Shown: positions 44,294 to 53,439 of the stretch, in pieces | How positions within the stretch are numbered: the first letter of the stretch is position 1 | Layout: every line of letters starts with the position of its first letter | NCBI GenBank assembly: GCA_945860955.1 | Contig: CAMATH010000003.1 | Location: forward strand, 48,111 to 112,110 | DNA length: 64,000 nt | Direction of reading: 5' to 3' | Source of the DNA: Planctomicrobium piriforme | Lineage (GTDB): Bacteria; Planctomycetota; Planctomycetia; Planctomycetales; Planctomycetaceae | Program-made: the position numbers and the translations under genes | The notes under the pieces: generated by a model | The model's input: the letters and a program-made list of their open reading frames with translations, nothing else | What the model was told of the DNA's origin: nothing | Databases searched by the model: none

Positions 44294-45218
44294 CCGGGCT
44301 CCTCCGTGGTGCGGCCGGCTCGGCAGTGGTCCGACTCGACAGGTCGCGCTCCCATTGGGGATTCCCCTTGGCTAGCGTCTGGCGGGCTCGGACCGAAGTC
44401 TGCCACACCACATAAAAGTATACCGGTAACGCCGGCCATAACCAGGGGGCGCACACCAGTCGACTTAAAAATCGCCCCCGCGATGGACGCTGGGCCTTCG
44501 CCCGAACCGGTTGCAGCCGTTCCAGTTCCAGATTCCCCCGACGACTGCGGGTCTTGATTTTGATCAGGTCGGCCAAACCCCGCGGCGGAGTCACCAGAAA
44601 CCGACATTCGGCCAGTGTCGTTCGTTCCGAATCATCGAACAGTTGCCGTACATATTCATCATCTGCCGTCAGTTGCGGAAATTCCTTCAGCCGATCATGC
44701 CCCGCAGCGCTCAACGCATACAGCCCTGAACCGAGCCGCCCGGAATCGAAATACGGATGCTTGCGCCACACGGCGTAAAATGCCCGGACCGCCCAACTGC
44801 TGCGGGAAAGATCCCAGTCGATCGCTGGCGAGGCCGCCAGGTACTTTCCCGAACTCAGCACCGCGACCGTCTTGCGCAACGCGTCGATCGTCATCACCAC
44901 GTCGGCGTCGACGTAAAAACGGGGAAACGCGGTCGCACGCTGGTCACCGTAGTTCAAGGCGGCGATCTTCGACGCCACCGGACAATGCAGCACCTGAACC
45001 GCTTCGCCAAACCCTCCCGCGATTTCCGCCGTCCGATCAGTGCAGCCATTGCACACGACGAGAATCTCCAACTCGCCTGGGTTGGCTCCGTCGAGCAGAG
45101 CCGTCAGACAGCGCGCAATCACCGCCTCTTCGTTGTGGGCGGGGATCACAATCGACGCCCGCGCGACAGACCCGGCGGTAACAACTGAAGCGACATTGGA
45201 CGATTCTGGCGGCATCAT
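44286..45218 (-). CDS. Glycosyltransferase family 2
   Basis: This 310-residue GT-A-fold enzyme opens with VIPAHNEEAVIARCL near residue 23 (nucleotide-sugar site). It has the DxD-like motif DADVVMTID near residue 105, and a hydrophobic C-terminal segment (about 255-280) that may hold it at the membrane. It would add one sugar in the building of the exopolysaccharide repeat unit. It lies three bases after the acetyltransferase gene and overlaps the Wzz-like gene. Donor and acceptor are not readable. Confidence 0.87.
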   Translation of the reverse strand: MMPPESSNVASVVTAGSVARASIVIPAHNEEAVIARCLTALLDGANPGELEILVVCNGCTDRTAEIAGGFGEAVQVLHCPVASKIAALNYGDQRATAFPRFYVDADVVMTIDALRKTVAVLSSGKYLAASPAIDWDLSRSSWAVRAFYAVWRKHPYFDSGRLGSGLYALSAAGHDRLKEFPQLTADDEYVRQLFDDSERTTLAECRFLVTPPRGLADLIKIKTRSRRGNLELERLQPVRAKAQRPSRGRFLSRLVCAPWLWPALPVYFYVVWQTSVRARQTLAKGNPQWERDLSSRTTAEPAAPRRSPDE

Positions 45219-45221
45219 CGG

Positions 45222-45923
45222 TCAGCCCTGCGAGTTTCCTGAATCACCTGCCGGCGGGGTTGCCGGCACAACCAGCAGCGACTCCAGTTCGTTGATTCGT
45301 GATAGCCACTCATCGGCCGACATCATCCACCAAGCGCTCGCCGTGACACGAGCGGCCACTTCGGGGGGAAACCGATCACGAATCTTGCGTGCCGGGTTTC
45401 CCGCGACAATCGCGAAGTCGGGAACATCTTTCGTCACCACTGCCCCCGCGCCAACCACCGCGCCGTTGCCTACTCGATGACACCCCGGTGTGATGATCGC
45501 GTTACTTCCAATCCAGACGTCGTGACCGATTTCGAGCTTTCCGGGGGGAAGCGCAGCGGTCTCGGCGACACCGGGCTGGTGTTCGTACAGCAACGGATGC
45601 GTCGTGAGCCGATCGAGCGGATGGTTCTGCGTGAACATGCGGACGCCCCGGGCAACCGAGACGTACCGGCCGATTTCGATTCCCGGCGGCAGCAGCGCCG
45701 GATCGAAACACTCGCCGTAACTCCACGCGCCGATCGAAACTCCATGGTACTTCGCCATGAAGAACCGGGCGGTCGCCGAACGCATCGCCCCGCGTTCCAA
45801 ACGCATGGCCAGTTGCAGCAAGACCCGGGCGATTCGCCAGCGCCGTTTGCAATTCAGCACGCGATAACACCAGCGCAGGACCGGCGCGAACCGCGACTCC
45901 ACCAGATCGGGACCGTGACTCAT
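45222..45923 (-). CDS. Left-handed beta-helix acetyltransferase (WbbJ/maa-like)
   Basis: This 233-residue protein has a helical, basic N-terminus and hexapeptide-repeat turns (about 75-195). The active-site region contains FTQNHPLD, the active-site histidine loop of this family, and the VWIGSNAIITPGCHRVGNGAVVGAGAVVTKDVP coils are typical of galactoside/sugar O-acetyltransferases. It would acetylate a sugar of the exopolysaccharide, using acetyl-CoA. Its ATG overlaps the stop of the Alg13-like gene by four bases. Confidence 0.88.
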   Translation of the reverse strand: MSHGPDLVESRFAPVLRWCYRVLNCKRRWRIARVLLQLAMRLERGAMRSATARFFMAKYHGVSIGAWSYGECFDPALLPPGIEIGRYVSVARGVRMFTQNHPLDRLTTHPLLYEHQPGVAETAALPPGKLEIGHDVWIGSNAIITPGCHRVGNGAVVGAGAVVTKDVPDFAIVAGNPARKIRDRFPPEVAARVTASAWWMMSADEWLSRINELESLLVVPATPPAGDSGNSQG

Positions 45924-46438
45924 GGTGCAACCCCCCGCCGAGGTCTTGCCGACGCGAAAAACTCCCGGAGTTTGGCGATCAATTCCGGCGACGCGGAATC
46001 AGAAATCCGCCCCGCGCCATCCTGCGACTCCGTCGTCCCGAGTTCCAGTTCGTCGAGAATGCCAGCGATCGCCGTTTCGTCCCGGGCGACCCGCACCAGC
46101 GGCCGCACACCAAACCTTTCGGCCGTCGCAAGCTGATGATCGTTGCGATGTTCACCATGGGCGGCCAATCGCGGGAGCAACACAACCGGCTTGCCAATTT
46201 CGAGTGCCGAGAGAATCGTCCCCATGCCGGCGTGCGCCACGATGAATTGCGATTCCCGCACCAGCCGCTGAAATTCCGCTGGCTCGACGGTTTCCATACA
46301 GCGAATGTGGCGCGGTTCGTATGTTCCACGCCCCGTCTGGGCGACAACTTCGCGCCCCGGTTTTGCCCCGGCCCATTCGTCGACCGCGCGAATCAGGCGG
46401 TCGAAAGGCAACTGGGTTCCGATCGTGACGAAAATCAT
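45920..46438 (-). CDS. Alg13-like glycosyltransferase subunit (PssE/EpsF-type, GT28 C-terminal domain)
   Basis: This 172-residue protein matches the C-terminal, UDP-sugar-binding half of GT28 enzymes. MIFVTIGTQLPFDRL at the start and VAHAGMGTILSALEIGKPVVLLPR near 90-112 form the donor site. It works as a pair with the Alg14-like membrane subunit encoded just upstream, as in PssD/PssE of rhizobial exopolysaccharide synthesis and eukaryotic Alg13/Alg14. The two genes overlap by four bases, and so does the next one, so equal amounts are likely. Confidence 0.9.
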   Translation of the reverse strand: MIFVTIGTQLPFDRLIRAVDEWAGAKPGREVVAQTGRGTYEPRHIRCMETVEPAEFQRLVRESQFIVAHAGMGTILSALEIGKPVVLLPRLAAHGEHRNDHQLATAERFGVRPLVRVARDETAIAGILDELELGTTESQDGAGRISDSASPELIAKLREFFASARPRRGVAP

Positions 46439-46917
46439 ACGACCGCCCCCCAGAACTCCGGACCTTCCGGTCGGGCCAGGTCAGACCATTGAGTCAACGT
46501 CACGTGGGCTTTTTTCAAAGACAATCGGGCCGACATCGAGAGCTTTTCGGCGTTGGCGATGCTGTCAACAAAGACGGTCTTCGCACCCAACCAGCGACCA
46601 AACCGAATCGCCCAATAGCCCGGAGCCGCTCCGGTGGTGATCACCACGTGCGGCTGAACAGTCAGCACAATCCACGCCATCCGCAGCAGCAGCCACGCCA
46701 TCCGAAACGGGGTGCGGGCGTTGGCATCCGACACGAGTTTCAGTTTGGCACCACCCAGTATGCTTGCGTCACACGGCCCGACTGTCACGTACGTCACCTG
46801 ATACCCCGCGAACGCGGGACGGAGGCGGAGCATCTGAATCCAATGCCCCCCGCCGGAGGCAACCGCCAAAATCCGCACCGGCTCGCCGGACGCCAGAGTT
46901 CCAACAGGCCCGCTCAT
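46435..46917 (-). CDS. Alg14-like glycosyltransferase subunit (PssD-type)
   Basis: This 160-residue protein matches Alg14/PssD, the membrane anchor and acceptor-binding half of a split GT28 enzyme. It has AVASGGGHWIQMLRL near residue 17, the VVITTGAAPGYWAIR motif near 90 and the VFVDSIANAEKLS motif near 115. A hydrophobic helix lies near 72-92. The start at 46917 overlaps the stop of the GT4 gene by four bases; the longer frame to 47148 lies inside that gene and is not used. Confidence 0.9.
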   Translation of the reverse strand: MSGPVGTLASGEPVRILAVASGGGHWIQMLRLRPAFAGYQVTYVTVGPCDASILGGAKLKLVSDANARTPFRMAWLLLRMAWIVLTVQPHVVITTGAAPGYWAIRFGRWLGAKTVFVDSIANAEKLSMSARLSLKKAHVTLTQWSDLARPEGPEFWGAVV

Positions 46918-48167
46918 GATCGCGTTCTCCCGGTGGAATCGTCGAAACGGCTGTTGTCGATCACATCCTGATACAGGGCGAACATCCGGGCGATCTTGTT
47001 GGGCCACAACGCATAGTCCCGCGCGCGCTCCAGCGCACCGACCGACAACGAGTGTAACCGTTGTGGATCGGCCACCAGGTCGCGTATCGCCCGGGCCACA
47101 TCTCGCCCGAGCTGTTCCGGAGTCTCCGCCGGCACGCGGATTCCACACGAATCCTGCACGACAAACCCTGGCCCACCGAGGGTCGTGGTGATCACCGGCA
47201 GGCCGTGACCCAGCGCCTCGAAAATCACGTTTCCGCTCGGCTCGCGGAAACTCGGAAAGACGAACAAATCGCTTTGCTTGTACAGCGCCTCAACCGCGCT
47301 CCGCTCGATCCGGCCGTGAAACCGGATACGGTCGGCGACTCCCAGTTCATTCGCCAGTTTCTGGCACAACGGCAGATCCTCCCCCGCTCCCGCCGCGTCG
47401 AGCGTGATTCCGGGAAGATCCGCCAGCGACGCCATCGCCCGAACGACGTCCCGCAGTCCCTTCGTTCGGACTACGCGCCCCACGTACAACAGTCGGAGGT
47501 TCTGTGGATCCTGGACCAACGCATGTGGCGCGTCGGCTGTTTGCCAGACCCCGGTTTCGGCGGCCAGCTCAAACCGCTTCAGCCGAATGCTCGACAACAC
47601 CTCTCGAACATAGGGCGCGACCCCCACGACCATGTCCGCTTCCCGATAAGATCGCCGCAAGAGCGGGTCGATTCTCAACCGCAATCGGTCGAGACCGCGA
47701 AATTTGGTGTACCAGGCAGCACCAGCACATTCCCTTTGAAACCCGGGTGGTGTTTCCAGGCTGCCGGCCAAGGGGCCGAAGATCACGGGAATTTCCAGGC
47801 GGATCCCCGGGCAGGGGTAGCGCATTGCCAGGGGGCCGACCTGGTGGATCAAATCGAACTTGCGTCCGGCGCGGATCGCCGTCTTCAACCACCGCCGCGC
47901 CGAGCGATAGTACCGGATATAACCCGGCTTCAGCATGCTCGCCAGACGCTCCCACTTGCCCGTCAGCGGTAGGTCGTCCCACTCGACCACTTCGACTCCC
48001 TCAAGCTGCTCGGACGCGGGCTTTCGGCCAGGTCGACGGAGAGTCAGCAGGGTGATTTCACATTGTTCCGCCAAGCCGCGAACCCACTGGAAACAGCTCC
48101 AGGATTCCCCCACATCGGTCCCGTCGCAACCGGGGGCCAGTACCACAACTTTTGGTCTGTCGCTCAT
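46914..48167 (-). CDS. Glycosyltransferase family 4
   Basis: This 417-residue GT-B-fold enzyme has the retaining GT4 signature in its C-terminal half: LLYVGRVVRTKGLRDVV near 220, HGRIERSAVEALYKQSDLFVFPS near 278, then EPSGNVIFEALGHGLPVI with the EX7E glutamates. It opens MSDRPKVVVLAPGCDGTDVGES. It would transfer an activated sugar to a lipid-linked intermediate on the cytoplasmic side of the membrane. It overlaps its neighbours by four bases on each side. Confidence 0.92.
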   Translation of the reverse strand: MSDRPKVVVLAPGCDGTDVGESWSCFQWVRGLAEQCEITLLTLRRPGRKPASEQLEGVEVVEWDDLPLTGKWERLASMLKPGYIRYYRSARRWLKTAIRAGRKFDLIHQVGPLAMRYPCPGIRLEIPVIFGPLAGSLETPPGFQRECAGAAWYTKFRGLDRLRLRIDPLLRRSYREADMVVGVAPYVREVLSSIRLKRFELAAETGVWQTADAPHALVQDPQNLRLLYVGRVVRTKGLRDVVRAMASLADLPGITLDAAGAGEDLPLCQKLANELGVADRIRFHGRIERSAVEALYKQSDLFVFPSFREPSGNVIFEALGHGLPVITTTLGGPGFVVQDSCGIRVPAETPEQLGRDVARAIRDLVADPQRLHSLSVGALERARDYALWPNKIARMFALYQDVIDNSRFDDSTGRTRS

Positions 48168-49108
48168 GTGGCGTATTTCTCCCGTGTGGGCCAGAGTGAA
48201 CGATAATCCTTCAGAACTCCCCAGAAGTGATCGCGCCGTCTGCGGGCCGAGTCATTCCGGCGGACCAGCGAAACCAGCGACCAGTACACCCAACGGGTCG
48301 CCTGAAAGCCAGCCAGAATTCCCCACGCGAGCATCGCCTGGAAGCGACCGCCATGCTTGCGGTGGAGGTGAATCAATCCGTCAGTCAGCATCACATCGCG
48401 GCGATGGTTGCACTGGCGGCTGCTGAGACTGCCGAAATGGACGATTTCCCCAACCGGGGCGAATCGCATGATCCACCCGGCCTTTTTGAATCGCAGGCAC
48501 CAGTCGGTCTCTTCGCCGTAGCAAAAGAAGCTCTCGTCCAGCATTCCGACTTCGTCGAGCGCCTTGCGGCTTACAAACATGTAGCAACCGGTGACAGTTT
48601 CGACATCCATCTCGCAGTCGCGTTTCCAGTCGAGCATCTGGTAACGCCCGCAGAACTTCGGCCAGCGGAGGCGGAAGAGACCGCTGCTCAGGAGAAACAG
48701 ATTCACCAGCGAAGGATGCCGCCCGCAGGTGAGCTGGACGGTTCCATCCCCGTTCAGCACCCGGCAAGCCATCACACCGACTTCGGGATGCTGTTCGCAG
48801 TAGTTGAAAGAGGCAGGAAGAACATCCCCTTTGACGAGCGTGTCTGGGTTGAGGAGCAACACGTACTTTCCGGTCGCCAGCCGAATCGCCTGGTTATTGG
48901 CGGCGGCGAACCCACAGTTTTTGGTGTTCGCGATCAGTTGGGCCTGGGGGAACTCCTCCGCGACCATCTCCGCCGAGCCATCGGACGACGCGTTGTCGAC
49001 GAGGAATACTTCCGTCTTCAGTTGCCCGAGGTTGGCGAACACGCTCTTGAGGCAATCGCGTGTGACCTCACGCGTGTTCCAACTGACGATGATAATCGAC
49101 AGATCCAT
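48164..49108 (-). CDS. Glycosyltransferase family 2, rhamnosyltransferase-like
   Basis: This 314-residue GT-A-fold enzyme begins MDLSIIIVSWNTREVTRDCL, followed by VDNASSDGS near 37, LLLNPDTLV near 90 and FCYGEETDWCLR near 195. These are the marks of the COG1216-type GT2 enzymes that often add rhamnose. A hydrophobic C-terminal helix (about 258-282) suggests membrane contact. It is the first gene of the exopolysaccharide cluster; the long upstream extension of the frame (to 49360) lacks family similarity. Confidence 0.9.
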   Translation of the reverse strand: MDLSIIIVSWNTREVTRDCLKSVFANLGQLKTEVFLVDNASSDGSAEMVAEEFPQAQLIANTKNCGFAAANNQAIRLATGKYVLLLNPDTLVKGDVLPASFNYCEQHPEVGVMACRVLNGDGTVQLTCGRHPSLVNLFLLSSGLFRLRWPKFCGRYQMLDWKRDCEMDVETVTGCYMFVSRKALDEVGMLDESFFCYGEETDWCLRFKKAGWIMRFAPVGEIVHFGSLSSRQCNHRRDVMLTDGLIHLHRKHGGRFQAMLAWGILAGFQATRWVYWSLVSLVRRNDSARRRRDHFWGVLKDYRSLWPTREKYAT

Positions 49109-49658
49109 GGTTGCGGCCCAAACGACGGAAAACGAAGTGAAAGCGGCACGCCTAGAAGGAGTGTGGCAGAACGGAACAAGGCGACGGTACGATAGGCGTT
49201 TCCGCTCCCCATCATAAAGCAAACCGAGCGCCAATTCATCCTCGCGCACGAAAACCAAACAGAATCCCGCAAAATGAGTGATACCGTCCGCAGGCACAGC
49301 GGGAATGGGGACCGACCCATGAATTACTCGCATAATCACATCGACTAGCCCACAGTCCAATCAGTGGCTGCCGATGCGTTGATAGGCTTGCGTCGTCACC
49401 CCATTCGTACATTGGCGCGGTTGTAGAACTTACAAAGTCGGTCGGTCTGGAAACTGCGATCGCTCCGGATTGTAGTCAAATCAACCGTGTTGCCGCGAAC
49501 TCGCAATTCCTTTATGGCATGACGGTTATGGCGAAATTATTGGCGGGGATGGGCACGCGTTACCGCTTTGAATGCGTGCTGGCCCACGGTTTGCTTTGGA
49601 AGAATCGCAGTCGCACGGGATGTCGCGACTTCGTCAGTCACCAGCATCAAGGATGAAC
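49109..49658. other. Intergenic region between divergent transcription units
   Basis: This stretch of about 550 bp is upstream of both the exopolysaccharide cluster (minus) and the metallopeptidase gene (plus). It should carry their promoters and any regulator sites. No convincing promoter pair, repeat or RNA gene was recognised by eye. Confidence 0.4.
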
Positions 49659-51101
49659 ATGCGTATGCGCCGGAACTGGGTGTGGATCGCGGTGGGCGTG
49701 ATGTTCTGGGGCCTTCTCGCCAGCGAGAATTGCCCGGCGGCCGAATACACCACTCGCAACTTTCGGGTCAATGCCCCGACCGACGAGGTCGCGAAAAAGG
49801 TCGGCGAGGCGGCGGAGTTTTTCCGGAAGGAAATCGCCATCGAGTGGCTGGGCCACGAACTTCCCCGCTGGTCGCAACGCTGCCCCATCAAGGTGAAAGT
49901 GGGACAGATTGGTGCCGGCGGTGAAACCACGTTCAACTTCCACCCCGTCTCCAACGCTCCCGCGGAAGTGTGCGACTGGAATATGAAAGTGCAGGGGTCG
50001 CTCGAGCGGATTCTGGATTCCGTGATTCCCCACGAAGTGAGTCACACGATCTTCGCCTGCCACTTTCGCCGACCACTTCCCCGTTGGGCCGACGAAGGGG
50101 CGGCCACTCTGGTCGAGTGTGAGTCGGAACGCCGTATTCAGGTGCTGACCGTGGAAGAAGTGATGAAGACCCGCCGTCGCATTCCCTTCAAGCAACTGCT
50201 GGGAATGAAGGATTATCCCAAAGATCCTCAGGCGGTCCGCACGCTGTATGCGGAAGGCTATTCGTTGGCCGAACTGCTCGTTCAAGAGGGGGGCAAAGCG
50301 AAATACCTGCTGTTTCTCGACGACGCGAACAGAGCGGGCTGGGACAAAGCGATCAGCAAACACTATCCCTACGCGGGCGTCGACGGTTTGGAAAATCGCT
50401 GGAAAGATTGGGTCATGGCGGGCAGTCCCGAAATCTCCCGCAACCCGCAGACTCTGCTCGCGGATGCGGGTGTGGGTAAAGCGAAGATCACCCGGGGCGA
50501 ACCCGACCGCGTGACGGTCCGCGGCCAGTCGCCTGAATCCGACCAGCCCGCCGAGAAGTCCGTCGAGCGTTCGAAACTCGCCGGTCGAAACTCCACGAAG
50601 GGTCGCGACAATGAGACCAGCCGACTGGCGGCTCCCGCCCCCAAACGCAAGACCACCGGGGCCCGACTCGGTGACGACGAGGAGAGCGACGAAGACGTCG
50701 GTGCCGAACGAGTTGCGGAACTCGAACCCGCGCCCAAGACCCGCGAGCTTCCCCGCCGAACTCCCAAAACGGAATCCGAAGAACCCACTCCTCCCAAACG
50801 GAATTCGCGTGAACTGGCTCGCGCCGACGATCGCGCGTCGGAGGCCGATCTGGGACCGATCGCCAACAGCTTTGACGACGAGATGCCGTCACGCCGACGT
50901 TCCTCGGACGAAGAATCGGCCCCAACCAAAGGTCGGAATACCCGGGGCCGGATGAGTGAATCGCGGGACCAGTCGCCCGCCAAACCCAAATTGCTGGCCA
51001 GTCAGGCCAACGGGGTGGAACGTGGTCGACGTGTGAACTACTCCGAATTCCCCGACGACGCCCGACCCCAGGTCACGCTGCTGCCCAACGACCTGCGGTA
51101 A
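49659..51101 (+). CDS. Exported HExxH (gluzincin-like) metallopeptidase with long charged tail
   Basis: This 480-residue protein has a signal peptide (about 1-30, ending CPAAE) and a peptidase-MA-like domain (about 35-270). The zinc site is HEVSH (His125, Glu126, His129), with a likely third ligand Glu146 in WADEG, 17 residues later. From about 285 to the end the sequence is charged and low in complexity, rich in Arg, Glu, Ser and Pro, and probably disordered. ATG at 49659 is favoured by AAGGA five bases upstream; earlier ATGs at 49572 and 49620 give poorer signal peptides. The substrate is unknown. It is followed by corA. Confidence 0.78.
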   Translation: MRMRRNWVWIAVGVMFWGLLASENCPAAEYTTRNFRVNAPTDEVAKKVGEAAEFFRKEIAIEWLGHELPRWSQRCPIKVKVGQIGAGGETTFNFHPVSNAPAEVCDWNMKVQGSLERILDSVIPHEVSHTIFACHFRRPLPRWADEGAATLVECESERRIQVLTVEEVMKTRRRIPFKQLLGMKDYPKDPQAVRTLYAEGYSLAELLVQEGGKAKYLLFLDDANRAGWDKAISKHYPYAGVDGLENRWKDWVMAGSPEISRNPQTLLADAGVGKAKITRGEPDRVTVRGQSPESDQPAEKSVERSKLAGRNSTKGRDNETSRLAAPAPKRKTTGARLGDDEESDEDVGAERVAELEPAPKTRELPRRTPKTESEEPTPPKRNSRELARADDRASEADLGPIANSFDDEMPSRRRSSDEESAPTKGRNTRGRMSESRDQSPAKPKLLASQANGVERGRRVNYSEFPDDARPQVTLLPNDLR

Positions 51102-51138
51102 TTTCTCTGTCGGTCGCAACACACAGGATGTCCCCTCC

Positions 51139-52299
51139 GTGACCCGCCGCAAGACTCGATCTTCCCGCCGCCGTCTCAAGCCGCTGACCGCGCCCGGCGC
51201 TCCACCGGGCACGCTGACGATCGATCCCGACTCTCCCGCGCCGGCGATACACGTTCTGGCGTATGGCAAAGACGCCTTCGTCGAGAAGAATGTCGCCCGT
51301 ACCGCCGACTTACGCGAACTGATCGGCAAGTTCCCCGTGCTATGGGTCAACGTCGACGGACTGGGGGATCTTTCGGTCCTGGTGCAGCTCGCCGAGATGT
51401 TCGACCTGCATCCCTTGGCGATGGAAGATGTCGTCAACGTGCATCAACGGGCGAAAGTCGATCAGTTCGGCAGCCGAACGTTCCTCGTATCCCACATGGT
51501 GCGTATGGAAGAGTCGCTGGAACTCGAACAGATCAGCATGTTCGTGGGACCGAATTTCGTGATCTCGTTCCAGGAACGCCCGGGTTGGGATTGCTTGGAA
51601 CCGGTTCGCGAGCGAGTGCGAAAATGCGTGACGCGCGTCCGGGAGGCGGGGCCGGGCTATCTGGCGTATTCACTGCTCGACGCGGTGGTGGACCATTACT
51701 TTCCGGTACTCGAAGCGTACGGCGAACGGCTGGAAACGCTGGAAGACCAGATCCTGTTGCACCCCGACCGAGGCGCGGTCGCCGAGGTTCACGACGTCAA
51801 ACGCGAACTGCTGAACGTGCGTCGCTCGATCTGGCCGCAGCGCGAGGCGCTGAACGTGATGGTCCGCGACGACATCGCCAACTTCGATCCCGAAACCCGG
51901 CTCTACCTGCGCGACGTCTACGATCACGCGGTCCGAATCATCGATCTGGTCGAAACCTATCGCGAGATCTGTTCCGATCTGATGGATCTGTATCTGTCGA
52001 GCGTCAGCAACCGGATGAATGAAGTGATGAAGGTCCTGACGGTCATTTCGACATTGTTCATCCCGCTCACGTTCATCGCGGGCGTGTACGGCATGAACTT
52101 CGATCCCGACTCGTCACCGTGGAATATGCCAGAAGTCCGCTGGTACCTAGGCTATCCCTTGTGTGTGGGCTTGATGGTGGTTGTCTCAATCGCCCAGTTG
52201 TACTTCTTTTACAAGCGGGGCTGGATTGGAAGGGGCAAATGGGGAGCGCAACCGTTGTTCCCGCCGACGCCAAGTTCCAACCCGCCGGTGTCGCGATAG
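51139..52299 (+). CDS. corA: CorA-type magnesium/cobalt transporter
   Basis: This 386-residue protein has a basic N-terminus, a large cytoplasmic funnel (about 35-290) and two C-terminal membrane helices. The selectivity motif YGMNF is at 317-321, after the first helix (LFIPLTFIAGV). The second helix (about 338-362) ends with the basic FYKRGW segment typical of CorA. It forms a pentameric channel for Mg2+ and related ions in the inner membrane. The start is GTG, 37 bp after the upstream gene. Confidence 0.95.
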   Translation: MTRRKTRSSRRRLKPLTAPGAPPGTLTIDPDSPAPAIHVLAYGKDAFVEKNVARTADLRELIGKFPVLWVNVDGLGDLSVLVQLAEMFDLHPLAMEDVVNVHQRAKVDQFGSRTFLVSHMVRMEESLELEQISMFVGPNFVISFQERPGWDCLEPVRERVRKCVTRVREAGPGYLAYSLLDAVVDHYFPVLEAYGERLETLEDQILLHPDRGAVAEVHDVKRELLNVRRSIWPQREALNVMVRDDIANFDPETRLYLRDVYDHAVRIIDLVETYREICSDLMDLYLSSVSNRMNEVMKVLTVISTLFIPLTFIAGVYGMNFDPDSSPWNMPEVRWYLGYPLCVGLMVVVSIAQLYFFYKRGWIGRGKWGAQPLFPPTPSSNPPVSR

Positions 52300-52584
52300 G
52301 AACGCCGCAACGACAGACCGCGTTGATCAAATGGTGACGTCGCTTAGAAACCGTCCAGGATCTATACCGCGAATTCGCGTCGCGCGCCATATAGTGCAGC
52401 GCAATCAGCAGCGAGTGTTCGCAGCTTGGAATTTATTCGATTCGACTCTCCTCAAAGTGATTCGGGAGAGTCAGTTCGTTGCGCCCAATGGCGCGGCTCG
52501 CGCGAAATCACGGGGTGGATTTTGGACAGGTTCTAAACGCCGGTGCGCGCGCGGCACCGGTGTGACACGGGCGGCATTGCCCGG

Positions 52585-53214
52585 TCAGTGATCACACAAT
52601 GGACGCGTGAAGCCAAGCCCATCGCCACCGGGAGAGTCTGTGGAAACCAAGGCGATATGGCGGTAGATCTCGGCCATGGGGATTGCGATCCCCATGGATT
52701 CGAACGTCGCGTCGCCGTGCGGATCGGCCATTTCGCGAAACGTCCATTGGCCGTCGTCCCCTCGGACATACGATTCGACACTGAATCGATTTGTGGAGAT
52801 CAACACATATTCCCGCAATGAGCGGATCTGGCGATAGTGAGCCCACTTTTTGCCCCGATCGTACGCCTCGGTCGAGTCAGACAGCACTTCGACGATCAAG
52901 CGGGGGTTGGTGAGTGAATCGTGGTGGGCATCCTCGAACTTGGGTTGATCGCAAGTAACGGTGACATCGGGATAGGTGTAAAGTCCCGTCGCTTCAATCA
53001 AGACTCTGAGGTCGCTGGGATAGACCTCGCAGGGACGCCCCTTGAGCACGTTGCCGGCCTCGCGAATGACGTTGGCGACGATCAAATTGTGGACCCGCGA
53101 CGCGCCAGCCATCGCGAACATCTCACCGCGAAAATACTCGCTCTTGAAGGTTGCCTCGCGCTCCTGGCGGAGGTATTCCTGCGGCGTGAGACGCTGAACT
53201 GGTGCGGTGGACAT
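52585..53214 (-). CDS. Uma2-family (DUF820) PD-(D/E)xK nuclease-like protein
   Basis: This 209-residue protein has the Uma2/DUF820 restriction-endonuclease-like fold. RLTPQEYLRQER starts the domain. Catalytic-type residues are Asp in YPDVTV and Glu in LIVEVLSDST, followed by the lysine-bearing YDRGKKWAHYR segment. The family is very common in planctomycetes and cyanobacteria and often spreads in many copies; its target is not known. The chosen ATG gives the normal family start; upstream frame to 53388 is unlikely coding. It is a single gene between unrelated neighbours. Confidence 0.9.
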   Translation of the reverse strand: MSTAPVQRLTPQEYLRQEREATFKSEYFRGEMFAMAGASRVHNLIVANVIREAGNVLKGRPCEVYPSDLRVLIEATGLYTYPDVTVTCDQPKFEDAHHDSLTNPRLIVEVLSDSTEAYDRGKKWAHYRQIRSLREYVLISTNRFSVESYVRGDDGQWTFREMADPHGDATFESMGIAIPMAEIYRHIALVSTDSPGGDGLGFTRPLCDH

Positions 53215-53439
53215 TGCGATTTCGATCGGTCGAGGGACGGCATTCAGTCTGATGGCAACCGCGACGCCGGTCAAGCGGCGATACGCAATCGGTAGCCGTC
53301 TTTCTCCGAAAGACTGGCCCCGCTGTGCGTCCACCATCCAAACAACGCACTGGGGGCTGCCCCAGGACTCACAACAACGCCTCCGCATCCGACATCAACC
53401 AGTCGTTCACTACTTCGCGGGGACAGCACGGCGTCTCAC

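Noticed and set aside
52585..53214. Uma2-family gene as a mobile or restriction element
   Set aside because: No methylase, repeats, integrase or target duplication lies around it. It is treated as a common stand-alone family member.
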